From: Ehretia macrophylla
Lineage: Eukaryota; Streptophyta; Magnoliopsida; Boraginales; Ehretiaceae
Reading direction: 5' to 3'
DNA length: 64,000 bases
Assembly: GCA_037974665.1 (NCBI GenBank)
Contig: CM075771.1
Span: forward strand, 19,131,425 to 19,195,424
The stretch's first letter is position 1, and every line of letters starts with the position of its first letter. Under the pieces are notes generated by a model that saw only the letters and a program-made list of their open reading frames with translations, was not told where the DNA came from and made no database searches. The position numbers and the translations under genes were made by a program. Below are positions 35,067 to 47,333 of the stretch, one piece after another.

Positions 35067-36424
35067 AACCAAGGAATATTTGTGCATCTGATTAGCTTTA
35101 AAACTCACATAAAACCAAGGAAAGCAAAGATTCTGACCAAGAGAGAGCTCCTTGTATATAAAACGAGGATTTGATTGTTAAAATGATTCAATTGAAGTAA
35201 TGGAGAACAGTGATTGACACATAAGAAGAAGCAAAATAGCTACCCTCAAGGAGAAAAATCAACTTTTGCAAGAATCTGGTTGCAAAAAAAGAAACTAAGG
35301 CGGAAAAGAACCATTAGTTGCATGCAGCTCTACATACATGCATCAGGAGTATAGCTAAACTAAAATGTCCCATATTGTAGAGTGTTGTTTGTACAAAGTA
35401 ATATATGAAAATTTGCTAAAGCATTAACATTATAAGTCTACTTACCTGCATCACAGGCAACTGTAATCCTAGTTACTTATATAACAGTACTACTTTCCCA
35501 CTTTTGAGTTCCATTCTTTCTATTTCGGAATGTTCAATAGTAATGTTTACTTTCAGATATGAATAACTTTGTCTTCTAATTAACAAGTCAAAGCAAAATA
35601 ACTGTATCCAAATTCCAACCAATGCTTAAGAGATAAAGCCAGTTCAAACCATCCCACTATTGAGCCAGTAGATGTTGTTATCTCAACTTGAATCATGTAC
35701 CTATACAACAGATATATCTTACTCGAGCTCCAACCTTTCAGCAAAAAGGACCGCTAAACAAGCATTGTTTACTTAACACCTAACTATAGCAGTCCAAAAG
35801 AACACAACATGCAACTTGAATGCTTCTCCAGAATCTACAAAGACAAACCAGTGACATACTACTTTGGGGGACAACCAACCCCAAACTGAAGCCCACCCCA
35901 AAGAAAGGAGAAAATTAAAAAGACAAAGCAATGACATACTACAATAATCATCAACTTTATTAGTCAAAATAATAATCAACTTTATGTCTTGTGATAAACA
36001 AAACAGAAAAAGCTAAAAATTGAACCACCCAGGCTTATTAACCTTTTATGTCTTCTAATTTATTGATGTGTTTGAAATACTTCGTAACCACACCTAAAAG
36101 GAATCAATGGATTGAAAATAATTTACATATATTGAGACCATGATTACTCCATCCATCAAATATGGGCGATAAATGAAATGGAAGAAGGTACATGAATTGC
36201 AACATCAAATGAAATGGAAAGAAATTAATGAGACCATGCTCAAAGTATAAGAAATGAAGAATGCATGTGAAAAAAATATCCTCATCTAAACAAACTTTGA
36301 AATTCAGGGTATAAGCAATTATTATAAACTTCTTATAGAAACATCACCAGATATCAAATCTGGCAAAATATCCCACATTTGTAGGTTACAAATGTGGATG
36401 AAAAAAGATAGTAAATTCACTTAC
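35067..36424. other. No confident gene; probable PICKLE relic intron/3' region
   Basis: Lies where the downstream exons of the PICKLE relic (minus strand) would be expected. I could not find the next conserved exon (the YGLLFLSHIAED region), so those exons are lost or too diverged. A GTAAGT donor-like site at about 35452 has no recognisable exon attached. Confidence 0.4.
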
Positions 36425-37356
36425 TCGCTCATTTCTTTGCAAGTCTTCTGCTTTAGGAGTGGAGTAAACTCAGTCCAATCATATTCCCCAACACCAAATC
36501 TGTTATGTAAGCTCTAATATCAAAGACCAGTTACATAGACACGCACATATACATAGAGAGAATCAAAAGAGTAAACAAGACATGAAATCTTGACCTCATC
36601 AAAATTTGGACAAATGCAACCCTTGACTTTGATTGAATCCCAGTACCATGAATGATTTTCCTTCACCTTCCATTAAAGAAGGAGGCTCAAATTTATCCAC
36701 TACTAAAGATTGAGAAAAAGATGCCCAGATTAGATGGAAACGATACAAAGATTAGATGGAACTATAAAATGGATCTAGTATCCACCGCTAAGGATTGAGA
36801 AAAAGACGCCAACATTAGATGGAAAAGATACCAAGATTATATGGAACTATACAATAGATCTAACTGGCAGAAAAGATTAATATCTTCTAATTGGCTTTAG
36901 AGATCATCGCAAGACATTCAAAGTATACCTCTAGACTTCTTTCTGGAAGGTCTTCTCATGACTGAAGCTCCAGCAGGGACCAGCTCACCATCAGCCAAGT
37001 CAGCTTCATAGTTATCATCAGAGCTTACATCTTCCAAACCAGCAAAGTCATCTTCTTCAACAGACACCATCTGGATGAAGGAGGCATAGATTTCGGATAT
37101 ATATACCAGAACAGTAACTCTAACTTTTCAATGAGAACAAAATCTCAAGAATGACATAGCAAACCTGTTTTCAGCTTCTCTTTCCCTTGCCCATGGCATT
37201 AAATTTTTCAACTTGATGCATCTCATATCTGTCTCGTAACAATTCCTCCCAGTAGCTTGCTCTTTCAGAATTGTTTGCAGTTGGTTTATTCTCTAGAGGA
37301 GCCAGTGGTCCTTCCTCTTCTGCCCCCACTTCTTCAATGTACTTAAAATTTGCCAC
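36425..37356 (-). pseudogene. PICKLE (CHD3 chromatin remodeller) gene fragment
   Basis: Four consecutive exons of PKL, a nuclear CHD3-type ATPase. Exons: 37356-37165 (VANFKYIEEV, SYWEELLRDRYE, AMGKGKRS); 37070-36929 (MVSVEEDDFAGLEDVSS, NYEADLADGE, RRPSRKKSR); 36702-36595 (EPPSLMEGEGKSF, VLGFNQSQ); 36499-36425 (FGVGEYDWTEFTP, KQKTCKEMSE). All have GT-AG borders. These lie C-terminal to the helicase, in the DUF1087/SANT-SLIDE-like region. Breaks: CGA to TGA in the KRSRKQ motif of the first exon, which looks like CpG deamination, and a one-base loss in the third exon after FNQSQ. The chromodomain, PHD and helicase exons and the C-terminal exons are not in the window. A CACTA element begins 515 bp upstream of the first exon. 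Confidence 0.9.
36697..36864 (+). repeat. Tandem duplication (85 bp x 2) at a PICKLE splice site
   Basis: Units start at 36697 and 36782 with CCACTACTAAAGATTGAG and CCACCGCTAAGGATTGAG. Both carry AGATTAGATGGAA-like segments. The unit contains the 3' splice site of the third PICKLE-relic exon, so that acceptor and its pyrimidine tract are present twice. Confidence 0.75.
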
Positions 37357-37871
37357 CTAACATGTCAACCTAACTTTTAGTTCCTTAAGAATCATAGGCC
37401 AACGGCTGGGGAAAGCATAAGTCAAGCATTTCACCTTTCACTAAGCAAGACATATGCCTGAGACAAGGCACACGCCTTGTGTGTTAAAAAGGTAAAATGC
37501 CAGAAAAATAAAAGAAGCCAAATATGTAATTAGCGAATATAGTTTCAAATTTTCAGTTGACTATCTCTGTTTCCTCTCTTTCTATCATACACTCTGGAAT
37601 TGCCAAGTTGTGCTACATCATTAAATATATGGGAAGATAAGGAAGAGGGGTTAACTTCATTTTTGTTAAGACTAAAATATGGGAAAATTCACCGAATATT
37701 GTTGGGAACCTAACAAACAGCAAGCATTCAAACTCTGGTCCAGTCCTTGAACTTCCAAAAGCTTCCATTTTTCAGGATCAAGCAAGCTCTAGTAAGTCTA
37801 CTATACTCTATGTTGTCCTTAAAAGAAGTTGGAAAGAGAAGCAGGTTAATCAGTACACAGTCACAGATATT
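37357..37871. other. PICKLE relic intron-like DNA
   Basis: No exon recognised. It contains a pyrimidine-rich stretch near 37560-37590 and ends at the CACTA terminus. Confidence 0.45.
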
Positions 37872-38765
37872 CACTACTAAAAATCGTCCTATTGGCATCG
37901 GTTTTTTTGGTCATATGTGGCGGTTTTAAACCGCCGCCTATATATCCGCAGTGGTTTGGAAAACCGCCACAAATACGACCATCACAAATGTATTAGCGGC
38001 GGTTTAGTGAACCACCGCCATTGCTCTCTTACCGTGGCAGTTACAAAACCGCCTTCTTTTAGCATGTTGTAAAACCGCCGCCTATGATAAAATAGTTTTA
38101 AAAAAAATAGATCTACTTTAGGCAGTAGTTGTGAAAACCGCCGCCTATAAGCACCATAAAAATTAAAAAAATTCACATCGGCAGCAGTTTTCATAATTGT
38201 ACCTATTCTAGAAAAAAATGAAAAAATAAAAATGACACTCATTGTGGACTGTATTCAACCAAATAACAATCAAAACAAACCTACACAACACCAATGTTCT
38301 CTTTCTTCTACATTATACCATTTCTCTAATCTTCATTGTTTCGCATTGTAAAGAAATTAACAAATATTCAATCGCAATTCAAATAAACAATATTCCATAT
38401 TTTTAAGATCCATCACTGTCGAAGTGCCTGAGAGCTGCCACAACCATTACACACACATGCTACAATATTATGGCAGCTTCTGCAAATAACGTAATAACCC
38501 ATTCTGACTCTTTAGGCGCCAAAACTTCAGCAGTCTTCTTACCAACAAGGGTTTTTGGTTCAGGTTCAGATAATTCTGGTTCACGCTCATGTTCTTCCTG
38601 ATTATCATCATCTACTTCATGAAGACCTTCTTTTTCACTTTCGCTTTCTTGTAAACACAAGTTGTCAAATACAATGGTCATTTCACAAGCAACAAACATT
38701 ATCCGATAAAGGTAGTTCGTCTTTCTCTTTCCTGATTTCAAAGTAATAAAAATTTATAGATACAA

Positions 38766-38873
38766 AACATAAGACCACTAGCAGTCGGCCGGATAAGAAA
38801 CATAAGTCCACTAGCAGTCAGATAAGAAACATAAGAGCACTAGCAGCTGGATAGGAAACATAAGTCACAAATT
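38766..38873 (+). repeat. Tandem repeat, about 30 bp x 3-4
   Basis: AACATAAG followed by an ACTAGCAGTC-like segment recurs at 38766, 38799, 38828 and 38857 inside the CACTA-like element. Confidence 0.75.
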
Positions 38874-39417
38874 ATAACAGGAAAAAGGAAACACCAAAAG
38901 GAGGAGAGGAGGAATAATATCTGGTTGTAATTAAGGTAGTAAATGCAATGAAGGCAATAAATGCAAAAAGGCACAGAGATGAATCAACAAATTCATCCAG
39001 TAAATGGTGATATTTGGAATAGGTTCTGCATTAGATACCCTAATTATACAGTGTGTATGATGCATTACAGCTCTTAGCTTAAGACAATGTGAAACACTTC
39101 ATTCACGAATTTATGTCCTACTACAATTCTCAAATATGTAAACTTTCAATTACGCATATTTTTATGAGTATTAGAGCTGCATAAAAATAGCCAAAAGAAA
39201 CAATAGTACCATTTTCCTTGCATTTTTTTCTAGTGTTCTCCAGGTATCTTAAAACTCGTACACAAATCATCACAAAACATCAAGAACAGAAAGCTAAGGT
39301 AGGTCTCACATCCAAGACAAAATTGATAGTTCATTTAAAAAACAAACAAAAAAAATAAGTTGTGATAATTCATGTTAAGAAATGCATCAAAAATTAAGCT
39401 GACCTGGAAAAGAAAAG

Positions 39418-39500
39418 TTCTTTTAGTGCCTCAAAATCTGTTAAGGAATGGAGTTTCCCAAATCTTTGTCCAAGGGTAAGATCAGGACAGGGTCCCTATC
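39418..39500 (-). other. Exon-like segment inside the CACTA element, unrecognised
   Basis: On the minus strand an open stretch of about 31 codons reads LTLGQRFGKLHSLTDFEAL, then KELFFS, and ends at CAG|GTCAGC, a donor-like site. The composition is protein-like, unlike the AT-rich surroundings. I do not recognise the family. With the acidic open stretch at 38460-38741 and the GC-rich block at 40620-40860 it could be cargo from a captured host gene. Confidence 0.35.
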
Positions 39501-40599
39501 ATACATACAACAGACTCAGCATATCAGAAAGAAATCCCAGTTCTAAGAAAAGATATAAAGGTGTTGGAAAATCAAGTATTGCAAGATACATTGGAAATAC
39601 TCTTTTGTCTTTCAATATCTTCAAAAACACAACCAAATTAATGGATTGTTAAAGTTAGGATCCAAAATAATTCTACCGAAACAAGTCCAAGCTCACTGTT
39701 TATCCAAATGCAAACTGAATATTTTACTGTATGTATATTTCTCATTAACACTAAGCAAGTTCATATATAATGAAAACAAAACTCAAGTCAGTGGCTTGCG
39801 ATTCTAATAATAACTTAATCTTAATTATCAATAACTTTTGTTGTTTTGGAACTTATGCTACCTCTTGACATCATTCAGCCAAATATATTTTTTGAGAAAT
39901 AATACAACCCAATATAATGGGTTCAATTACTAGAAAAGATTATAGGGCTTAAGATATTCAAGTTTCAAGGATGGTAGAGACAATTGACAATTTAAGGTCT
40001 TATTAGGGAAAGAAATATTTCAATTTTAGCTCTTCAGAAGCTTTTTACAATCTTGTAAAATGGTAAGTTCAGTACTTCTGGTCTACTTATGAATTTTTGG
40101 TTGAAGTTCTCAGAAAATTTTGAAACATAAAGAAATAGAAAAATATATTTAAACCTCAGTGATGGTGATCAGATACAGGTAGAACTATAGACAGCAAAAA
40201 AAGATGAACAGAAAGGACAATGAATAACTGATATGAGCATTTTTCCAAAATATAAATTATAACCCATAATTCGAGAAGCTTCCCCGAACTTCCATTTCCA
40301 CCATTGTATCATATCACAAGCCATAATATTCTAATAGCTTTCACCTCTATATAAACAGCACCAAAAAAACACAAATCACAGATTAATCGTAAACCATAAA
40401 AAGCAAAAAATGGCAACTGATTAATCGTTTTAACCCCTATTATTCACAAAAATACTGAGCACAAATCACAGATTGAAACCTAGAATTTTATAAATGAAAA
40501 AAGAAAGGCCTAACTGGGTCTAATAATTAAGAAACTAAAACATAATTTATAAAGTCAATAAAGTAGTCAAAGATGTTAATCGATTACTGATTGTACGTT

Positions 40600-40865
40600 G
40601 GTGGCTTATTGTTTGAGTTGTGTGTGTGTTGCGAGGAGTGAAGGAAGCAACGACACGAGATTGGGGTTTTGGATTGAAATCGTGGGAGATCCAACTGCCT
40701 GCAAGTGGAAAGCGCGATTACATCGTCTGTCACCAAGTGGTGACGCGAGATGATGGTACGCGAAATGATCGTGCGCGTGAGATGGTGGTATGCATGTTGG
40801 TGGTGCCGCGAGATAATGGTGGTGGTGGTGGTGGGAAGGGGCAGGTGAGGACGCTGTGATAAATG
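40600..40865. other. GC-rich island inside the CACTA element
   Basis: A block with many CG dinucleotides (GTGACGCGAGATGATGG, CGTGCGCGTGAG) and a GGT/GGTGG run near 40818-40835, in otherwise AT-rich DNA. It could be a captured promoter or 5' region. No confident protein on either strand. Confidence 0.4.
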
Positions 40866-41054
40866 GGGAGGAAACTGTATTGGTTAAAACGTGTAAAGGG
40901 TTCAAAAATGAGATAAAAAGATACAAGTGTTATAAAATAAGTGCAAAAACAACAAATATTATAGATAGAAAACTGCAACTCGAATGATTAGTTCTCTCAT
41001 TCATTTTTTAATGATTTACATTTCAATGAAATTTTTCTATTTATAAAGTTTTGG

Positions 41055-41233
41055 AAGTTAAGTAGCTGATAAGTGCAAGTTGCTGCTTAGTAGCTGATAA
41101 TTGTAAGTTATTTATGCTGTCGCTTATAAGTTGTTTAGTAGCTAATGACTATAAGTTATTTACATTGCTGCTTGTAAGCTGCTTAGTAGCTAATAACTGC
41201 AAGTTTTTTACGCTACTGCTTGTAAACTGCTTA
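41055..41233 (+). repeat. Tandem repeat, about 58 bp x 3
   Basis: Units contain GCTTAGTAGCTGATAA, GTAAGTTATTTA and TGCTGCTTGTAAG-like segments, with starts near 41088, 41146 and 41204. Confidence 0.7.
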
Positions 41234-41559
41234 TATTGATAGTGAATATCTACCAATTGATATTTCATAACAAAAAGTCCCTTATTATTATTTTGTTTTG
41301 GGTGAAAAGTCCATTATTTTTTTACTTAGGACCAAATAGGTCTATCAGTTTTTTTTTATCTCTTATGAAACCCTCAAGTTTAAAGGTATTTTTGAATTTA
41401 ACAAAAAGCGGGTGTTAGAATTATTTTAGTATTAATAAATAAATAAATGAATCACTTTTATTATAAACATTTCAAATTAATAAAGAATAAATGAATTTAT
41501 TCATTATATTTAACAGTTGTAAAAAGCATAATTAACTTAGTTTAAAAACATAGATATAT

Positions 41560-42300
41560 ATAAAGATAAAGTATATAGGTTAAGGGAAACCCAAAAAATG
41601 CATATGAATTAATGAAAGTTGTTATTAAATGAAATACGAATTCGAAGAAAAAGGTTTATATATAGAGAAAATTTAAAATTATTATGATAAATGAGGTCAA
41701 ACAATAATTAAATATGAGTTAAAAACAGTTATGAATGATTGGTGATTTTGAAGAAAAAAAATATATACATATAGATAAAGAAAAATTGAAGTTACTAGGA
41801 TAGCTTTAATAAAAAGTACATGTTAGTTCAAGAAAGTTGTACCTAAAGCAAATATAAATTTGAATCAAATAGAGTATAAGTAAAAGATAGTTAAAGTTCT
41901 TATGATAATTGAATTTGAATGGAAACTGAATTGTTAGTTAAAGAAAATTGTTATTGAATGATTGACGAATTTAAATAAAAGTAATATATATGAGTTAATG
42001 AAAGGCGTAATAAAAAAATGAATTTGAACATAAACAATATATGGTTTATTAAAATTGAATAGAGTTTAATAGAAAAAAATAGTATTTTGAACTATTAAAA
42101 AGCGTATTTGGACGATTAAAAATAGTATATAATCTATATAAGATTGTATTTGGAGAAAAATTGTGTAAAAGTTAAGGGAAATTGTACTTAAAATAATTAT
42201 TGAGATTGGATGAGGATGATATATGGGTTAGTAAAATTATAATTATAAAAAATATATATAAATTTGAACGGATATTTAAAAGATAATTAATTTGGATTTA
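41560..42300 (+). repeat. Degenerate AT-rich repeat region
   Basis: Recurring phrases (GTTATTAAATGAA, ACGAATTCGAAGAAAAA, TATATATAGA, AAAATTGAAGTTA) return at loose intervals of about 100-130 bp. I could not fix a unit. It carries no coding sequence and lies inside the CACTA-like element. Confidence 0.4.
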
Positions 42301-43822
42301 AACTAACACTTCAATTGAAAATTCATTATAACCATCATCACATATTATTTATATTGTTATATGTATTATATTTCAAGTCAAAATAATAATCAAGTATCTT
42401 GATATTTTTAATGTTAGTTTATAGGTGGTTACTATAAATCTTTTATTTAATACTAGACATAAGTCGCAGTTTTTGCAAAAAAACTATTGAAAGTATAGTG
42501 AAAAATATATAAAAAAATAAATTTTATACTTGTCAAAGAGCCTACTAAAGAAATTAAAAAAACAAGAACTCATTACATGTTAACCGCCGCCTAGAGTACG
42601 ATAGAAAAATAAAAACATATTTTATACTTCACATATATATATATGAAAGTTTCAATAAAACGCATCTTAAATTCATTTTCAAATAAAAAAATAAATTATA
42701 CTACTCCTCATAGGCGGCAGTGCAGGAAAACCGCCACCTATAACTAAAGGAAAATTGAATAAATTTTAAGGCGCCAACTTATCCCACGCACCTATTTTTG
42801 CCTTTCGTGCCGCAAAAAGTGTCTCACTTTTAGCGGTAGTCCACTATCAAAACCGTCGCTAAAAGTGTGCCATTTTTAACAGCGGTTGGTCAGATTTTAC
42901 GCCTGTTTTGTGAACCGTCGCAAAAAATCAATCAAAATGAACTTTTTGCGGCAATTCACTAAATCGCCGCAAAAAAGTGTCTATAATGTGCCTTTGTTTT
43001 GTAGTGGATTGGGTAATATACTCTATGTTTGGATCATGTTCACGAGAGGTTAGTTTTTCGTAGAGTCATAATCCTTACAATTATACCAAATTGTGATTGC
43101 TTGGCAGATCACCAATGAGTCTGAAAATGGGCAACGATTCTTATCTTAGTGTATCTATTTCAATTGAGCAAAATATGAAATTTGGTAACTTTTAATATAT
43201 ATCAAGTCTGGAAAAAAAAAAAAGGTGATTTAAAAGAAGAAAATGAAATACCAACACTAAAACAAGATTATCTTATTGAAATCTCCAAAAAGGTTCTCGT
43301 AGTTGTGTACGGTGCTAGCATTGGCCTTGATGAGGGTATTTATATGTAGGGGGTCGAGGATTATGTATATTTCAACTATTCTCAATGGCCAACATAATTT
43401 TCATCTTCTTAATCTTATAACTCTTCTATGGTCAATCACATTTTCCTCATATAACACCAAATATTCATGAGATATTTGGATCACAATAATATAGATACAA
43501 TGTAATCCACAATTTTGGCTTAAAATGATATACATATTTAATGCACAAAAGCTAATAAATGTGTATTTAAGATTATAGACATATTTTATTTCACATACTT
43601 GAAAATTTCAGTTATTTATACTTGCATTTTATTTTATCAATATCATTCTCTTCTCCATGTAATCTAATTCCAATATTCGGCAACTCGATATGCATATTTT
43701 AATTTTGTGATCCGTAAGCGTGAGTTTAATTATATAAATATATAAATGCAATCACACTTTATAAATCTAATTTTCCTTGATTTATTATCATCAAAATAAT
43801 ATATTTAGGTATAAGGCCAACA

Positions 43823-43845
43823 ATCTCCTCCTTTTTATGATGACA
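43823..43845 (-). other. Possible copia polypurine tract, reverse orientation
   Basis: Read on the minus strand, TTGTCATCATAAAAAGGAGG followed by AGATTG and then TGTTGGCC resembles the polypurine tract and LTR start of some plant copia elements. An LTR would run leftwards from 43822. Its other end was not found, so this is a weak fossil trace. Confidence 0.35.
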
Positions 43846-44610
43846 AATCACTATATGCTATAACAATAATAATATACCATTTAATTGCATTATAGCAAGA
43901 ATATTGAGTCTTTGAGACATGACTCCCCTTCATATTATGCATTTTATACATTGTGCCAAGTGAGTAGCATTTAAACAATAAAGCATGTGTAGAGTCTTTG
44001 AGAACTCCCCCTCAAATAAAGCATATAAGTACATAATGTATAGATGTTCAATCTCACATATTAATGTGTTTGTTGTCATCAAAATCTTGCAAATACCCTT
44101 GGTATGAAACCTTGGGATTATATTTGGGTAGTGAAAATTTACAAAATCTTAAGACATATTAGGCAAAGCTTTATTTATTTAATTAAGTATTTTTTCAAAC
44201 TAATACCTTAATGAAAATGGTCAAATATTTTAGCTTGTGAAAAACGAAAAATGTTAAGTTCATTGTACTAAAAACTTTACATTCTATATTAACTTATATT
44301 GTTTGGTTGAAAAGGGTACATTATGAAGTTCTTCCTCAAAGAAATCTAATGAAAATGTTTCAATTTGTTACATTTTAGATAGAAATATGTAACTATATAA
44401 ATTTCTATGAAATGTATATTAACTTTTTGGTAGACTATTTTGAAAATTATTCCCATGTTGATCATTTTCGTCCATGTAGATAAATCATTGATGTGTAAAA
44501 CATTGTATATACTACTAGTGATTGCAACATAGGTAGATTAAGAAAAAATGAAGCAATCAAATGAAGAAACTACTAGTATACAATATGATCAAATGAATGT
44601 GGATCAACTT

Positions 44611-44683
44611 AAAACTCTAACACTTGATCTCCAAGAGCTCAAATGGTTGACTCTAACACTTGATCCAAAAGCTCAAGTGGTTG
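44611..44683 (+). repeat. Tandem duplication, about 36 bp x 2
   Basis: ACTCTAACACTTGATC and GCTCAAATGGTTG / GCTCAAGTGGTTG occur twice in succession. Confidence 0.75.
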
Positions 44684-44922
44684 ATTGAGGCGATGAATCG
44701 CTAAAATCATTACACTTGTAAAATCAACTATCAAAAACATTTTATTTCAATACGTCATGTTACTATAATGCCGAATAAATATAAAGTGTGACGGGTTTAG
44801 ACTCTCTCGAAGGAGAGAGAACCAGGGCTATCGATGTGGAGGATTTCACACATTTTGGTATGTGTGTGTTTGGTGCTCTGAGAATGTGTATTTTCCAAGA
44901 AGGCGTCATGACTTACGTCAAA

Positions 44923-45058
44923 AGCCAATAATTATTGTAAAGTAACTAGAGTTGAAGAAAAAGTAATTATGGTTTAGATAGCCAATAATTGTTGTAAGGA
45001 AAGAAGAAAATGAATTAATCTTAGAGACCGATGCCAATAATTGTTGTAAAGTAACTAG
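44923..45058 (+). repeat. Three-fold dispersed motif
   Basis: GCCAATAATTRTTGTAA, followed in the first and third copies by AGTAACTAG, occurs at 44923, 44981 and 45033. Confidence 0.75.
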
Positions 45059-46379
45059 TCACTAATTTTGTTTATTCGGAAACAAATACAACAAATAATA
45101 GTTTGTCAAATTAAGTTTTGTAGGACCTTATAATTAAAAACTTAACAATTAATGTGTATTAGTTGTTAAAAATATTCAATGGGAACTATTGTAAACAGAA
45201 TATTTTCTTCCCATATCTTTGCAATTGGAGACCTTTGCAATTCTTGTTGGTTATTAGATGATAATTTGTAGCTCCAGCAATCAGCTTACTTGGTGCTTGC
45301 TACATTAATATCCATAGTTCAAAACTCGTCTTATAATAACATAGAAAATGAAAAAGAACCGATCAGCAAAAATATCTAAAATTTTGTGCAAAACAAAAAC
45401 TACTTCAAATTTTTATTTTTTATTTTTTAATCAAAGAAGACCTAAACAGTACAATACATATTAAAAGATGTGGTTCATCTCTCGCACTCACAACCAAAGA
45501 CATACCACTAAACCAAAGGCCCATGGTTAACTACTTCAAATTTCTAATAGTGCTCCAACCATTTGTGTCTTTCACTTTTTTTTGGCTGGTTGAAATGCTT
45601 GAAGATTTCAAAGGTAGCTTTTTGTCTTGGGCTAAGTTTTAAAGGCAGCTTTAATGGTGCTAAATTTCGCTTATGAATAAATCACAAAATGAACAATAGT
45701 GGGTCATGGGTGAATATAAACTCATATCTTCGACAAGCAAGCATCACAAAATCTGAAATTCCTTAACTCTTTTTTTTCTTCGTTAAAAGAGTGAACTTCA
45801 TCGATATCAACAGAAGTGATCAACCATCACCCATAAATTATTGCATTTCTATTTTTCCTTTAAGGTTTATAGCATTTATTTTGCTACTAGAAAGGATCAT
45901 CAATTATAATATAGATCTTGTTCCATTGCTTGTCCCCCAACTTTTGTCAAATTGACTTATGAATTTGTAGATTTAGCGTAGTTGTGCCCACGTTGATATA
46001 GTATTTACAACCGTCAATCTTAGTTGTCAAACTATTTAAAATATATAGCATACCATGATTGTTTGAATTTTTGAAACATTTTCTCTTCTAAGATGTCCTC
46101 GGTTACTAGTTTATCGTTAAATATTTAACTCGTTAAATTTCAAATGTCTCTTGACAATTTGAACCTCCATTTAACCGTGAAGGTTCATAGCATTGAGAAA
46201 AAAAAATATTTGACATGGATATCATCCACTTTTTTTTTTGTCAAAGAGTGTCCTCTTTATAATAGTAAAAGAGCGGTAGCTACATTGAACATTGAACAAT
46301 TTTCCTATGTTAAAGTAGATGACTGTAAAAACAACCTAAATTTTTAGACCTTAATATATAATTAAAAAGAACTAGTCAG

Positions 46380-46588
46380 TAACCCAGCACCTAGGCGCAA
46401 GAGGCGAGTGGTTCACGAATGCCAAACGAGGTCGAGAGATCGATATGTGAAGACGCCATGTTAAACAGCTTTGGGTCAGGTCTTTTCCTCCGAGTAAGAA
46501 TTAGACTCTGCGGGTATTACCCGGACCGAACTCTGAATTAGTCAGACCATTGTGGTCCCGGACACCGGGAACTTTAAGCAAAAAAAAC
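46380..46588 (+). mobile_element. SINE with perfect target duplication
   Basis: 209 bp, flanked by the identical 16-bp sequence aaaaagaactagtcag at 46364-46379 and 46589-46604. The 3' part (CTGCGGGTATTACCCGGACC, AATTAGTCAGACC, CCCGGACACCGGG) resembles AU-type plant SINEs, and it ends in an A-rich tail. A GGTCGAGAGATCG segment near 46428 could be a degenerate tRNA-type B box. Not coding. The perfect duplication suggests a fairly recent insertion. Confidence 0.85.
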
Positions 46589-46604
46589 AAAAAGAACTAG
46601 TCAG

Positions 46605-47333
46605 CAGTACCATAATTAAACAACCATCTCTCTTGTCTACTTTTAACAAACTGCTTCAAACAATCTTCTTAACTATTAAAATAAAATAAAAATACAAACA
46701 AAGTTTTGAAAGCAGCCTATGAAAACATGGTATTCCATTCTATACAAAAATTAATTGATCAAGCAAGATACACAATTGTAATAAAGAGATGCTAGGCAAA
46801 AACGATGAGCTATATGGAAAAATCAACTTAAAAACAGAACAACACCATGACCATGTACAATAATTAGAAGGGACGAAACTGGTGATATCTTATTTATTTA
46901 ATGCCATTAATTAATAATGATATAGCTTTGAATAACAAAATGTGGAAAACTAGAATAAGAACTGCCATTAATTAATTATACTTTAATTTTCACCCAAATT
47001 ACTATTATCATTCCCGTTGAAACATCCACTATCAGTGGGTCAAAGAACTGCCACGAGGAATTCTATCAGCCATAAGTAAGGAGATACTGTACTTTTAAGA
47101 ACAATAAAAAGAACGAACCTCTTAATACCATAAAAAAAATAGAGTAAAATTTTTTTAAAGAAAGATATTTCGAATGCAATCAAGTGAATTCATTCAATCC
47201 ACTGTCTGATTATACTCTGACATAACATAAACATATTTATCATCTTTTAAAATAAAAATAAAAATAATAAAATGACTATTCATGTAAATACTACTAGCTA
47301 AGTGAAAACACCGTGACGCTTGGTCAAATATTA
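46605..47333. other. 3' flank of the ureidoglycine aminohydrolase relic
   Basis: AT-rich with no gene. It lies downstream (minus strand) of the UGLYAH stop codon, so it probably holds the former 3' UTR and beyond. Confidence 0.45.

Larger units (their letters stand above)
37872..43006 (+). mobile_element. Probable non-autonomous CACTA (En/Spm) transposon
   Basis: The left end CACTACTAAAAATCG and the right end TTTTGTAGTG form a short inverted terminal repeat. Subterminal motifs typical of CACTA elements crowd both ends: ACCGCCGCCTAT-like motifs at about 37925-38150 and again at 42580-42740, and a CGCCGCAAAAA-type motif at 42840-42990. No transposase (TNP1/TNP2-like) coding was seen. The expected 3-bp target duplication is not clean (ATT before, GAT after), so either it has decayed or two related elements are joined. 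Confidence 0.75.
43007..46363. other. AT-rich DNA with decayed repeats, no gene
   Basis: No host exon found. It contains a possible copia end (43823-43845), a small tandem duplication (44611-44683), a three-fold repeated motif (44923-45058) and a low-complexity segment near 45410-45440. Confidence 0.45.

Noticed and set aside
46380-46460. Possible tRNA gene
   Set aside because: It lacks a foldable cloverleaf and is followed by a SINE body and A-tail within one target duplication.
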